Shown: in pieces, positions 52,792 to 61,818 of the stretch
How the letters are laid out: every line of letters starts with the position of its first letter
Position numbering within the stretch: position 1 is the first letter of the stretch
Source: Spirochaetales bacterium
Lineage (GTDB): Bacteria > Spirochaetota > Spirochaetia > Treponematales > UBA12059
DNA length: 64,000 nt
Direction: 5' to 3'
NCBI GenBank assembly: GCA_016928955.1
Contig: JAFGJV010000034.1
Coordinates: 1-64,000, forward strand
The notes under the pieces: generated by a model
Databases searched by the model: none
Seen by the model: only the letters and a program-made list of their open reading frames with translations
Told to the model about the DNA's origin: nothing
Position numbers and translations under genes: made by a program

Positions 52792-53994
52792 ATGAAAACA
52801 TTACTTCTTGTTGATGCCGACCGGGCGGCCAGCGCAGTGGCCAGGGCCGTGCTCGCAGGGTCCTATTCGGTATATGAGCGCGCGGCCCTTGACGACGCCC
52901 TTGCGTTCCTGTCCACAGACCATGTTGACCTGGTGTTGCTGGACCTGGCGGAGCCCACCCTAAAGGGCCATGCCAACGCGGTGGCGTCCGTGCTTGCCTC
53001 GCCCTGCCGGCCCCGGGTGGTCGGAGCCGCGGACCAGCCCCGCCCGTCCCTGATCGTGGGCGCCGTCAAGGCTGGCGCACTGTCCTTTGTGGGCAAGCCG
53101 TACGTGGCTGAGGACCTGGTCAAAGCCGTGCGCGAGGCCGCCGTCGCATTGGTGGCCGGTGTGGGCGACGCTGGGCTTGCCGGTGAGAGCGCTCGGTACA
53201 GCGTCGCGCGGCCCGAGACCAAAAAAGACGCCAGCCGCCTGCTCGGGTCGTCCCCGATCATGAACTCCATACGAGGCTCCATACAGCGCTTTGCATCCTG
53301 CGACGAAGCGGTGCTGATTCTTGGCGAGACCGGTACGGGCAAGGAGCTTGCCGCCCAGGAAATCCACGCGCGCTCGAGCCGCAAAGACAAGCCTTTCATG
53401 CCCGTGGACTGCGCCGCCTTGCCTGAGAGCCTGGCGGAAAGCGAGCTCTTTGGCACCGTTAAGGGAGCCTTTACCGGTTCCGTGTCACGTATGGGCCTGT
53501 TCGAGGCAGCCAAGGGAGGGACCCTGTTCCTGGACGAGGTCGGGGAACTTCCCCTGCCGGTGCAGGCCAAGCTTTTGAGGACCCTGGAAAGCCGTTGTGG
53601 CTGCAGGGTTGGCTCTGTCGAGCAGATCCGCTATGACGTGCGGGTAGTGTCGGCCACCAACGCTCCCGTATACGAGGATCCGTCCCGGTTCAGGCCGGAA
53701 CTTCTCAACCGGCTCAATACCCTGGTCCTCAAGATGCCGCCCCTACGGGCCAGGCCGGAGGACATTGGGGAACTGGCCAGGCAATTCCTGGCCGGCTTGG
53801 ACGGGCGGAAGAGCCTGCATGACGACGCGATACGCAGCATGGAGGCATGGCACTGGCCGGGGAACGTCCGCGAACTCAGGAACGTCATTCACCGGGCGGC
53901 CATATTATCGCCGGAAAGCGCAACGATCAGGGCCGCGGACATAGAAACCCAGCTCGGTTCGTCATGGGGGTCCATGCAGCGGCGACTGTGCTAG
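52792..53994 (+). CDS. sigma-54 activator-like regulator (REC-AAA+) without DNA-binding domain
   Basis: A 400-aa NtrC-type protein. The receiver domain (1-125) keeps acidic residues LLVDAD, the phospho-Asp in LVLLDLAEP and Lys in FVGKPY. The AAA+ domain (about 150-385) has Walker A GETGTGKE, the sigma-54 loop as GAFTGS (usually GAFTGA), Walker B GGTLFLDEVGE, and R-finger region RFRPELLNRL. The protein stops 25 residues after the WPGNVRELRN segment, so no Fis-type helix-turn-helix is present. It may activate from solution or work as a partner. Its stop shares CTAG with the convergent gene. Confidence 0.88.
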   Translation: MKTLLLVDADRAASAVARAVLAGSYSVYERAALDDALAFLSTDHVDLVLLDLAEPTLKGHANAVASVLASPCRPRVVGAADQPRPSLIVGAVKAGALSFVGKPYVAEDLVKAVREAAVALVAGVGDAGLAGESARYSVARPETKKDASRLLGSSPIMNSIRGSIQRFASCDEAVLILGETGTGKELAAQEIHARSSRKDKPFMPVDCAALPESLAESELFGTVKGAFTGSVSRMGLFEAAKGGTLFLDEVGELPLPVQAKLLRTLESRCGCRVGSVEQIRYDVRVVSATNAPVYEDPSRFRPELLNRLNTLVLKMPPLRARPEDIGELARQFLAGLDGRKSLHDDAIRSMEAWHWPGNVRELRNVIHRAAILSPESATIRAADIETQLGSSWGSMQRRLC

Positions 53995-54452
53995 CGGAGC
54001 AGACGCAGGGATATGACGCGCAGGTAGATGGCCGGTTTTCCGTCCGGGCCCGCCTTGACCGTTGGCTTGTCGGCTACCACGATGGCGCGCGTGCCGGGGG
54101 TAATGCCGCCTAAGGCCTCGAATTCTGCGCCGGCAAGCTCAAGGTACACGCGGAACAGCTCTATCCTGGATGTGCCTATCCATTTGCCCTCTGAAAATTC
54201 TATCAGAGCCATATACGTGTCGCCCGGGGATTGAATCGGTTTGGCCATGCTGCCCGTCAGCAGGAAGGCTTTGCCCGCCGCCTGATGCTGCACCGCCGCC
54301 TGTCCTTGCGCGGCCCAGGTGGAGAGCTGTTCTATGGAAATTTCCAGTTCAAGCGTGCCCGTGTAGCGCTCGCTTCCGAGCGGCGCGTCCTGGGCAGCCA
54401 GGCCAGCGGCGGCCGTGAGCGCCAGTACTATGCGCACTATCCAACGTCCCAT
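53991..54452 (-). CDS. exported hypothetical protein
   Basis: A 153-aa protein with a signal peptide (MGRWIVRIVLALTAAAGLAAQ) and a beta-rich mature domain of unknown family (ERYTGTLELEISIEQLSTWAAQG...). AGGAGG upstream fixes the ATG at 54452. It ends in a 4-bp convergent overlap with the regulator gene. Confidence 0.7.
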   Translation of the reverse strand: MGRWIVRIVLALTAAAGLAAQDAPLGSERYTGTLELEISIEQLSTWAAQGQAAVQHQAAGKAFLLTGSMAKPIQSPGDTYMALIEFSEGKWIGTSRIELFRVYLELAGAEFEALGGITPGTRAIVVADKPTVKAGPDGKPAIYLRVISLRLLR

Positions 54453-54554
54453 GGAGACCTCCTGGCCGGATATCGTGAAGGCTGGAGGGCGGCCGCGATG
54501 CAACGCGGGTGCCACGGGCCCTCCGTGGAAGAGTAGTATTACCGTCCTGAGAGG

Positions 54555-55277
54555 TCAAGCTGAGCCACGGGAGAGCAGGGCGGACCGTTTGGCGAACAGG
54601 GCGGCCAACCTGTCCAGTTCATCGTGCGTGAGCGCCGCCCGGGCGGACAGGGTGGCCAGGAAGCGCTGGGTGTCGTCGCGGCCGGCTATCTTGAAAAAGC
54701 CCGAGGCGGCCAGCTCGTCGCATATACCCGAGGCGGTTCTGCCGTAGTCGTCCCGCGTCGCGGCGCCCTGGCCGCCCGCCACTGACGCGCCACCGGTCCG
54801 GGCAAGCGCATGGCGGCGCAGTTCCCAGAACGCGAGCTGGACGGCGTGGGACAGATTGAGCGAGGGGAAGGCGTCGGAGCTGGGTATCCAGACGGCCAGG
54901 TCGCACAGGGCCAGCTCGGCGCTGGACAGGCCGTCGCGCTCGTTCCCGAACACCAAGGCGACGCGGCCGGACCTGTCCATGATCGTCTTGGCCAGGTTTC
55001 CGAGTTCTAGGCCCGCCTTTCTTCTGCCGCCCCGCCGTCGGGTAAACCCCACGGCCAGGGAGCACCCGTCAAGGGCGCTTTCCAGGCTGGCATGCCGCTC
55101 GGCACGCTCGTATACATCCCAGGCGCCCAGAGCGCTGGTGCGTACCAGATCCGGATCGAATTCGGGACAGGCCGCCAGGGTAAGGTTATCGCACCCCATG
55201 GTCTTGATGGCCCTGCAGACGGCGCCTACGTTGGACGGTCCTTCGGCGCGGCAAAGGACGGCGGAAAAACGTTCCAT
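54555..55277 (-). CDS. SPOUT RNA methyltransferase, TrmJ-like
   Basis: A 240-aa tRNA/rRNA 2'-O-methyltransferase of the TrmH/SpoU superfamily, most like TrmJ. Family features: GPSNVGAVCRAIKTMG (first RNA-binding motif), RVALVFGNERDGLSSAEL (AdoMet-knot motif), PSSDAFPSLNLSHAVQL. The likely target is position 32 of tRNA anticodon loops, by family. The start is unclear: MERFS at 55277 fits the family; ATG at 55316 is possible. Confidence 0.85.
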   Translation of the reverse strand: MERFSAVLCRAEGPSNVGAVCRAIKTMGCDNLTLAACPEFDPDLVRTSALGAWDVYERAERHASLESALDGCSLAVGFTRRRGGRRKAGLELGNLAKTIMDRSGRVALVFGNERDGLSSAELALCDLAVWIPSSDAFPSLNLSHAVQLAFWELRRHALARTGGASVAGGQGAATRDDYGRTASGICDELAASGFFKIAGRDDTQRFLATLSARAALTHDELDRLAALFAKRSALLSRGSA

Positions 55278-55332
55278 TACGGCGTCTGCGGCATGGAGAG
55301 GTTTGCCGTTTGTCATGGGAAAGGGTATAGTC

Positions 55333-56100
55333 ATGATTGCTATGCAGGGCAAGAGCGACGCGGACGGCGTTCACGGAACAGCAGCTTTGGTGGTCGGAGG
55401 TTCGGGCGGCCTGGGCCTGGCCGTGGCCCGGAGACTGTGCGGGGCCGGGGCGCGCCTGACAATCCACGGCAAGGACCAGGAACGACTCGATGCGGCAGTC
55501 CGCGCCTGTTGCCACGGCGCTGCGCCAGAGACGCGGCCGGAAACCATCCGGGCGGACCTCGGCGGCGGCTCCGTTCCCGACGAACTTCTGGAAGCCGCAT
55601 CCGCCTGCGACATCCTGGTGCTTGCGTACGGGCCCTTCCTGCACGCGACCCTGGAACAAACAGGGGACGATGACTGGCAGCGGATGTGCTGGGCCAATTT
55701 GGCCCTGCCCGGCATGCTGGCCGGCCGAGCTGCCAGAGCCATGGCCGCTCGCGGATTCGGGCGCATACTATTCTTTGGCGGTACCAGGACGGATGCCATC
55801 CGGGGCTTCCGCATGAACGCCGCCTATGCAGCGGCCAAGACCGGCCTGGGCGTGTTGGCCAAGTCGCTGGCCGCCGAGTATTCCGGGCGGGGCGTGTCCT
55901 GCGCGCTTCTGTGCCCTGGGTTTGTGGATACCGAGTATCTGGACCAGGCATCCAGGGCTGAGCTTGCGGCAAAAGCGCCTAGGGGGCGCCTCATCAGGCC
56001 GGAGGCCATAGCGGAGCTTGCCGTGGCCCTGCTGTCAGGCGGCATGGACCTGGCCAACGGCTCTATTATCGTCGCCGACGAGGGCTTATACGCCCTGTAA
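55333..56100 (+). CDS. short-chain dehydrogenase/reductase
   Basis: A 255-aa NAD(P)-dependent oxidoreductase with Rossmann motif VVGGSGGLG, SDR residues LAYGPFL (NAG-like strand), active-site YAAAKTG and CPGFVDTEY. Related to oxidoreductases of sugar or fatty-acyl substrates; the specific substrate is unknown. AAAGGG upstream and ATG at 55333 begin the gene; MQGK at 55342 is an alternative. Divergent from the methyltransferase gene. Confidence 0.85.
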   Translation: MIAMQGKSDADGVHGTAALVVGGSGGLGLAVARRLCGAGARLTIHGKDQERLDAAVRACCHGAAPETRPETIRADLGGGSVPDELLEAASACDILVLAYGPFLHATLEQTGDDDWQRMCWANLALPGMLAGRAARAMAARGFGRILFFGGTRTDAIRGFRMNAAYAAAKTGLGVLAKSLAAEYSGRGVSCALLCPGFVDTEYLDQASRAELAAKAPRGRLIRPEAIAELAVALLSGGMDLANGSIIVADEGLYAL

Positions 56101-56328
56101 GCCGTGCCCGGCTCCAGGGCCGGTACGGACAGGCCCTGGCCGAAAAAGAGAAAAAAAACGCAGTAGTGCTGGAATTTTCGACCAGGCTCGCCGAAAATAA
56201 CGTCGAGGGTAACCTCGTGGCTCATGGAGCCGCCGGGTCCCTCATTTGACATCCCATTGACTGCGCCTTATTATGACTTTACAATCGTTCGGTGCACAGT
56301 CATCGGGGTGCGTTGGAAGAGGAGTACC

Positions 56329-56880
56329 ATGGCCAACAACGATATCGTTCCTGGCTTTGACGACGAGAAGGACGATAGCCTCAAAATCAGGCTCCAAAAA
56401 ATAGACAATGTAGAGAACTGCCTCGCGCTCTTCCTGACCGGCTACATTGACACCTACAACTCGAATTTTTTCCAGAAACGCGTCGGCAAAGCCATAGACG
56501 CCGGTTATTTCCGGCTGGTGTTCAACTGCGGCGGGCTCAACTACGTGTCGTCCACGGGTATCGGCTCTTTTACGGCCTTTCTCAAAGCCGTCAAACCCCG
56601 CTCGGGAGACATTGTCCTTCTGGAAATCCAGCCCAAGGTGTATGAGGTATTCCAGCTCCTCGGCTTCTCGCAATTCTTCAATATCAAGGACAACATCGAC
56701 GAGGCCATGAGTTTCTTCCAGCAAGGCTCGCAGATGACGTCCCAAAGCGTGTTCCCCAAGATTTTTTCCTGTCCTATATGCAATAAAAAGCTTCGTGCAG
56801 CCAGGCCCGGTCGTTTCCGGTGCTCTGAGTGCAAGACCATCCTGGCAATTGACAACTCGGGACAGGTGTTCCTGGGCTGA
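56329..56880 (+). CDS. STAS-domain anti-sigma antagonist with zinc ribbon
   Basis: A 183-aa protein. Residues about 15-135 form a STAS domain of the anti-sigma factor antagonist type (LFLTGYIDTYN...RLVFNCGGLNYVSSTGIGSF, with Ser in VSSTG at the usual phosphorylation site). The C-terminus is a zinc ribbon (CPICNKK...RCSECK). AGAGGAG precedes the ATG. It is the first gene of a four-gene plus-strand operon with ybjN-like, pspA and a regulator, which suggests a stress-responsive partner-switching circuit (inference). Confidence 0.88.
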   Translation: MANNDIVPGFDDEKDDSLKIRLQKIDNVENCLALFLTGYIDTYNSNFFQKRVGKAIDAGYFRLVFNCGGLNYVSSTGIGSFTAFLKAVKPRSGDIVLLEIQPKVYEVFQLLGFSQFFNIKDNIDEAMSFFQQGSQMTSQSVFPKIFSCPICNKKLRAARPGRFRCSECKTILAIDNSGQVFLG

Positions 56881-56941
56881 CCCGCCACCGGCGGACCGCA
56901 TTCGGCCGCGCCGTTCATTACCTGGCCGCTAGGAGGATGTG

Positions 56942-57325
56942 ATGGCCGGCTTGAGCAAAGTTGAGAATTACCTGATGGAACTGGGGCTTTCCTACCAGGA
57001 GGCCACACCCAACACTTTCTACGTCGAGGACGAGGCCCGGGGCTTGCCCGGGGTAGCCATTACCGTTGAGGAACCGGTCGTCTTTTTCCGGACCAAGGTG
57101 ATGGCCCTGCCCAAGACCAAAAACATTGCGCTGTATGAAACCTTGCTCACATTGAATGCTGAGGATATTCTGCACGGGGCATACGGAATCGACGGTCAAG
57201 ACGTCGTCCTTGTGGACACGCTGGAGTACGAGACCATGGACAGGAGCGAGTTCGAGGCAGCTCTGGATTCCATTGGCCTTGCCCTGTCGAAGCACTATGC
57301 CGTCCTGGGCGCGTACCGGGACTGA
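56942..57325 (+). CDS. YbjN-domain protein
   Basis: A 127-aa protein of the YbjN/type III-secretion-chaperone-like fold: N-terminal LSKVENYLMELGLSYQE, central VAITVEEPVVFFRTKVM, and LYETLLTLNAEDILHGAYGIDGQDVVLVDTLEYETMD. YbjN proteins are often encoded next to PspA, as here. AGGAGG lies 5 bp before the ATG. It probably works with the downstream PspA in envelope stress. Confidence 0.85.
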   Translation: MAGLSKVENYLMELGLSYQEATPNTFYVEDEARGLPGVAITVEEPVVFFRTKVMALPKTKNIALYETLLTLNAEDILHGAYGIDGQDVVLVDTLEYETMDRSEFEAALDSIGLALSKHYAVLGAYRD

Positions 57326-57342
57326 CCATCCAGGAGGATAAC

Positions 57343-58050
57343 GTGGGTATCTTTGACAGGCTCAAGACCGTTGTGTCGTCCAATATCAATGACCTCATCT
57401 CCAAGGCTGAGAACCCGGAGAAAATGCTCAATCAGCTGGTCATCGACATGAACCAGCAGATGATCGAGTCCAAGAAATCAGTGGCCATTGCCATTGCGGA
57501 CGAGAAAAAGATCGAGCGCGAGCTGGCCGAGCAGAAGCGCCAGGCCGAGGACTGGGAACGCAAGGCCGTGGTGGCGGTCAAGGCCGGGCGTGACGACCTG
57601 GCTAAAGAGGCCCTCCTGCGCAAGCAGGAAGCCGAGAACTACTACCTCCAGCTCAAGCCCCAGTGGGAAGCCCAAAAAGCCTCCGTTGAGAAGCTCAAGG
57701 ACACGCTCCGCCAGCTTCAGAACAAGATCGACGAGGCGTCCCGCAAGAAGAATATCCTGATAGCTCGGGCCAAGCGCGCCGAGGCCCAGCAGAAAATCCA
57801 GAAGACCCTGTCCAGCATATCCGGCAACACCAGCGCTTTTGACAGCTTTGACCGCATGGCCAAAAAGGTGGACGAGCTCGAGGCCAAGGCCGAAGCCCAC
57901 GCCGAGCTTGCAGACCTGTCCCAATCCACGTCGCTGGAGAAAGAGTTTGCCAAACTCGAGTCCTCCGACGCCGGCGCGGACGTTCTGCTTGAGGAGCTCA
58001 AGCGCAAGATGGTCACGGACGGCCAGGGTGGTCAGGCCGGCCAGCCCTAA
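57343..58050 (+). CDS. pspA: phage shock protein A (PspA/IM30)
   Basis: A 235-aa coiled-coil membrane-remodelling protein. The N-terminal amphipathic helix (MGIFDRLKTVVSSNINDLI) and the long helical core with AENPEKMLNQLVIDM and LRKQEAENYYLQLKPQWE match PspA. The GTG start has AGGAGGATAAC in front. It stabilises the inner membrane under stress. In this operon it lies between YbjN and a winged-helix protein, without pspBC. Confidence 0.92.
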   Translation: MGIFDRLKTVVSSNINDLISKAENPEKMLNQLVIDMNQQMIESKKSVAIAIADEKKIERELAEQKRQAEDWERKAVVAVKAGRDDLAKEALLRKQEAENYYLQLKPQWEAQKASVEKLKDTLRQLQNKIDEASRKKNILIARAKRAEAQQKIQKTLSSISGNTSAFDSFDRMAKKVDELEAKAEAHAELADLSQSTSLEKEFAKLESSDAGADVLLEELKRKMVTDGQGGQAGQP

Positions 58051-58053
58051 GAG

Positions 58054-58698
58054 ATGCGGCTCCTCTTCATCGGGGACGCCGACAGGTATCGCGTAGCCAC
58101 ATCAGGGAGCGGGCCGGAAGGGTCCAGCTCCCTTTTTTTATCGGCGACGCTTCCCGGCATCTCCGAGCCAAATGCCTGCGACGCCGTGATTGTCCCGGCG
58201 GAAGCCCTGGCTTCCATACCCTTTCCCCTGGCATGGCCGGTGTTCGCCAGCGGCCCCGCGCGGCTGATGGACGAGGCCTTCGCCTTCGGGTGTGCCGATT
58301 ACCTGCGGGAGCCATGGGATGCCGTGGAGTTGGAGGCCCGGGCTCGGGCCCGGCTTCCCCTTACCCTGAGGACAGCGGCCGGTCTGCTCCGGCTACGGGG
58401 CTCTATCCTGGAAGGCCCCCTGGGTACAAAGCGCCTTCGTCCGCGCTCGGCGGCCCTCCTTGCCATGCTGATGTGCAATGCCGGGCGGCCGGTACCCAAA
58501 ACTGCGCTTGCCCTGGTCCTTGGACCGCGGTCAACGGTTGGCCGCTCGGTCGACATGCGTGTGTCCAGGTTACGGGCTTGTCTATGGAAGGTAGGTGGTC
58601 CCGCTGTTGCACGGCAATTGAGGTCCGAACGGGGAGCATCCAACCGGGAAGGAGCGTACTGGCTTTCAGAAAGCTTGAACGATGAAGCCGATCTGTAA
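58054..58698 (+). CDS. pseudo-receiver with winged-helix DNA-binding domain
   Basis: A 214-aa protein. The N-terminal 110 residues look like a response-regulator receiver (LLFIGDAD, strand DAVIVPAEAL, final FGCADYLREPWDAVEL). The phosphorylatable Asp position is Pro or Ala and the conserved Lys is Arg, so it is probably phosphorylation-independent. The C-terminal 95 residues resemble an OmpR-type winged helix (LLRLRGSILEG...RLRPRSAALLAMLMCNAGRPV...VDMRVSRLRACL). It starts 3 bp after pspA and may control this operon. It also borders the origin-like region. Confidence 0.7.
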   Translation: MRLLFIGDADRYRVATSGSGPEGSSSLFLSATLPGISEPNACDAVIVPAEALASIPFPLAWPVFASGPARLMDEAFAFGCADYLREPWDAVELEARARARLPLTLRTAAGLLRLRGSILEGPLGTKRLRPRSAALLAMLMCNAGRPVPKTALALVLGPRSTVGRSVDMRVSRLRACLWKVGGPAVARQLRSERGASNREGAYWLSESLNDEADL

Positions 58699-58699
58699 T

Positions 58700-58950
58700 T
58701 GTGGATAAGTTGTTGATAGATTGTGCCCATCATGTAGCTTAAAAAAATCATCGTATTTGTTTGTATACAGGGGGTGTATACGATAGTATAAAGAAAAATG
58801 TTGAAATATAATTCAATGTTATAAAAGGAATTAATACTACATGATTCAAGGGTGGTTTCGTTCAGGCGAACGGAATCTCTAAAATTCCCCTCACTGTGTT
58901 TTTTTGACCCACATACAAGTTGTGGAAAACTTGTTTGTAACTGTGGGAAA
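58700..58950. other. candidate replication origin: DnaA-box cluster with AT-rich stretch
   Basis: A perfect DnaA box TGTGGATAA lies at 58700-58708, a weak one at 58711-58719 (two mismatches), then TGTGGAAAA at 58921-58929 and TGTGGGAAA at 58942-58950. All are in the same orientation. Between them lies an AT-rich block (about 58731-58900) with two GTATAC palindromes 13 bp apart (58763 and 58776). The surroundings are GC-rich. dnaA, dnaN and gyrB are not in the window. It could also be an ordinary promoter region. Confidence 0.45.
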
Positions 58951-58986
58951 AGCCGAAGCGCTCCAGCTTGTCAAGGGGGTAGCCCC

Positions 58987-59694
58987 ATGCTAGAGTTGTT
59001 TTATATGAGGAAAATTGCCTTCGTGGCGTTGCGGGTTATCATTGTTTTCCTTGCGGCGGAGGCGGTGTCCTTTGTCTATGGGGTAGCAACGGCCTATGTA
59101 ACTGGGCAGGGCACGCCCGTGGCCGCAGCGGGCGTGAGTTTTGCCGCCATGGCCATAGGCGTATGCGCAATGATTGGCGTCTTTTCGGCTTTTCCTCCCC
59201 TTAACCGCTTCTATAAGAGCCGGTTCGCCGGATACGCCATACTCGGAGTCTTGGCATCCACGGTGCTTATAGGCTCGTCCCTGTTCGGAAACGCCCTGTC
59301 TCTGTTCGGGGAACGCTCCGCTCTGGCCGCCTTGCCCGGAGGATTTGGTGCTCTGGCCGAATGGGTGGCAGCCGCTTCGGCCCTTCCGCCAATGCAGGCG
59401 GCCGTCCGCCTCGTGGCGGTGTCGGCTTACGCCGTTTCCTTTTGGGGTATATCCCGGATATCCGACAAACGGCCATTGGTCGGCGCTTTGCTGACGCCCT
59501 CAGCCTGTCTGGCGGCCATAGAGCTCTTTGGCCTGTATCTCAGGGGCCCGGCGCGGGACGTACTCGGTTTTCTGGGCCTAAAGCTGAATCCAACGGACGG
59601 AACGGCGGCTCTCTGCGCGGCCACCGCCCTCCTTTTGGTCATGTTCGACATCCTGATTTCAGCCAGGCCAAAGGCGGGAGGCCGACATGCCTAG
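58987..59694 (+). CDS. integral membrane protein of unknown function
   Basis: A 235-aa protein with about six to seven hydrophobic segments (near 8-30, 45-70, 85-110, 145-170, 180-205 and 215-230). No family recognised. AAGGGGG precedes the ATG at 58987. It overlaps the following membrane/TPR gene by 8 bp and is probably co-transcribed with it. Confidence 0.75.
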   Translation: MLELFYMRKIAFVALRVIIVFLAAEAVSFVYGVATAYVTGQGTPVAAAGVSFAAMAIGVCAMIGVFSAFPPLNRFYKSRFAGYAILGVLASTVLIGSSLFGNALSLFGERSALAALPGGFGALAEWVAAASALPPMQAAVRLVAVSAYAVSFWGISRISDKRPLVGALLTPSACLAAIELFGLYLRGPARDVLGFLGLKLNPTDGTAALCAATALLLVMFDILISARPKAGGRHA

Positions 59695-61357
59695 AAACAG
59701 AGCCGCCTTCCTGAAGTACATGGTTGGCCTGATGTTTCTGGCCATCGTGGTTTCCTTCCTGCTGGCGGTGCTGTCAGCGCGCTCGTCGGGCGTGCTCCCG
59801 TCCTTCCTGTTCAGGTGGGAGCTGGCCATGGCGGTGGGTACCTTTGCCGCCTGGGTGCCTGCGCTGCTCCTGGTGGCATCGGCGATGGCGGCTGAAAACG
59901 CCGACGGCAGCCCGGGTTTCCACAGCGTCATGCTCTCCGTCCTGACGCCGGCGTTGACCGTGGCCGTGCTCTTGTCCCTGTTTTACCTGCTCGTCTGCCC
60001 CCTCGCGGACGGCCGCCGGGCCTTTTACGAGCAGGCCAGCAGGGATTTCAGCGAATCCCTCGCGCTGGCAGAGGAAGCCCTGGGGAAAAACGACCTGGTC
60101 ACCGCCCAGGGGCACGCTCTCCGTTGCAGGGCGATAGACAGGCAGGAAGCGCGGTACGTGGACCTGAATGACAGGATCCAGGCCCGGCTGGTCGAGACGG
60201 CGAGCATAGAAGCCCCGGCGCAAGAGCCTGGGCTAGCCGCGCAAGAGCCAGCGCGGGAAACAGCCAACCGCTTCTACCTAGAAGCCCTTACAGCCATGAA
60301 GGAAGGCCGCTTTTTTGATGCCCATTACCTGGCAAAACGCTCCCTGGCCATGTATCCGAACCGGCAGGAGGTGATACAGCTGGTGAGCCAGAGCTGGGAC
60401 GCTATGCAGGAGCTCAAAGCGTCGCCTGAGAAGGCACTGGACGAGGAGTTCTACGCGCGCAAGGTCCAAGGCTACGAGTATCTGGAATCGGGCGACTATC
60501 TTGCCGCGTACAGGATGTACCTGGACTTGGCGGAGGAGCGCCCCTCGGACCAGGATACAAGAAAATATCTCCAGCTGAGCGCGGACGGCCTGTCGGCTAC
60601 GGCCTTTTTCCTGGGCGACCTGGAACGGGCCTTCCAGTCATACGGAGCCAGGCCCTTCCGCATGGTAATGGGCGTTGACGAGACCAGGATAGAGCTCTCG
60701 GCGGATTCAGCGTCGCTGTCGCCTGCCGGGGTGTATTTCAGGGGCTTTTCGTACAGGTCCGCGTCGCTCAGCGTCCATACCCCCTACGCCGCCCTGAGGT
60801 CCGGGCTTGTCCTGCTCAGGTGCGTGGATGACGAGAATCCAGCCAACGTGTACGCACCCGAGTGGCAACCGGCTCCGCCGGACAGGAACACGGCCAACGT
60901 GCTGGAGTCGGGCATGTCTGAGGACGACGTGAGGGAGTATTTCCTGCTTTCGTCGCCGCCAACGGAAATTCCCCTTTGGACCCTGCTTGCGCGTTCCAAT
61001 TCGGGCGCGCGCTTTGGCATAGATCCCAAGCCCTTGCTCAATGAACTGGCGTCCAGGCTGGCGTATCCCTTCCTTGTCCTGATACTGGTCGTGCTTGGCG
61101 TGGCCTTCGGGCTTCGTTTCCGGCCGCCCGAGAAACCGAGTCTGGGATCCACGGTGTTCTGGGCACCGGCCCTTAGCGCTGCCTTGAGTCCCGTGCTTGG
61201 CGTGGGGGCGGCGGGCGGGCGGGTGGCGCAGGCGGCCCTGCTCACAGCCCTGCCGGGAGCCGCGTTCCTGCCCGCGTGGCTGGGCTTTCTCAGCATCTGT
61301 ACCGTGTTGGCCGTGCTTTTGGCGTCACGGATAGCCCTTCACGCGCCACGGGCATGA
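59687..61357 (+). CDS. membrane protein with TPR-like periplasmic region
   Basis: A 556-aa protein with three N-terminal hydrophobic helices (residues 12-105), then a soluble section. Helical repeats look like TPRs, for example EALTAMKEGRFFDAHYLAKRSLAMYPNRQEV and YLESGDYLAAYRMYLDLAEERPSDQDT. A beta-rich region and three or four C-terminal helices (470-550) follow. I do not recognise the family. It overlaps neighbours on both sides (8 bp and 4 bp), forming a three-gene unit with the preceding membrane protein and the J-domain protein. Confidence 0.75.
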   Translation: MPRNRAAFLKYMVGLMFLAIVVSFLLAVLSARSSGVLPSFLFRWELAMAVGTFAAWVPALLLVASAMAAENADGSPGFHSVMLSVLTPALTVAVLLSLFYLLVCPLADGRRAFYEQASRDFSESLALAEEALGKNDLVTAQGHALRCRAIDRQEARYVDLNDRIQARLVETASIEAPAQEPGLAAQEPARETANRFYLEALTAMKEGRFFDAHYLAKRSLAMYPNRQEVIQLVSQSWDAMQELKASPEKALDEEFYARKVQGYEYLESGDYLAAYRMYLDLAEERPSDQDTRKYLQLSADGLSATAFFLGDLERAFQSYGARPFRMVMGVDETRIELSADSASLSPAGVYFRGFSYRSASLSVHTPYAALRSGLVLLRCVDDENPANVYAPEWQPAPPDRNTANVLESGMSEDDVREYFLLSSPPTEIPLWTLLARSNSGARFGIDPKPLLNELASRLAYPFLVLILVVLGVAFGLRFRPPEKPSLGSTVFWAPALSAALSPVLGVGAAGGRVAQAALLTALPGAAFLPAWLGFLSICTVLAVLLASRIALHAPRA

Positions 61358-61818
61358 CAAGGGCCAAAGCCCGGCTCCTGGGCCTGGTTTTCTGGGCACG
61401 CCCAAGGCGTTGGACGCTGGTTTGCGCGGCGGCCGGGTTCGCAAGCGGCGTTTGGGCGGGGCTCACGGCGGCCGTGTTCGCCGCCGCTCTTGGCGTGTTG
61501 CTCGGGGCCATGCTGGACGACATGGCAAGGCGACGAACAAAAGGCTCCCAGGCGCCCGTGCGGTCACCGGTAGATCTGGACGAGTCCTACCGGGTGCTTG
61601 GCTTGCACAACGACGCTGACGACGCGGACATACTGAGGGCGTACAAACGGCAGAGACGGGAGTCGCACCCGGACGCCGCGGGCGGCTCGTCCGAGCGCTT
61701 TTTGGCCGTTACCCGGGCCTTTGAGGACATACAGCGGGCGCGTGCCGAGGGCTCTCAGCCCTCTATTCGTTCGATGCGAGCTCCCAACAACGCCAACCGC
61801 TCGGATATCCGCTCGTAG
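61354..61818 (+). CDS. membrane-anchored J-domain protein
   Basis: A 154-aa protein with two hydrophobic helices (about 25-55) and a C-terminal J domain. In the J domain, helix II and the HPD loop are clear ([17 protein letters not shown]), so it can stimulate an Hsp70 ATPase. It belongs to the DjlA-like set of membrane co-chaperones. The ATG overlaps the stop of the upstream gene. Its 3' end overlaps murA (convergent) by 64 bp. Confidence 0.85.
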   Translation: MTRAKARLLGLVFWARPRRWTLVCAAAGFASGVWAGLTAAVFAAALGVLLGAMLDDMARRRTKGSQAPVRSPVDLDESYRVLGLHNDADDADILRAYKRQRRESHPDAAGGSSERFLAVTRAFEDIQRARAEGSQPSIRSMRAPNNANRSDIRS

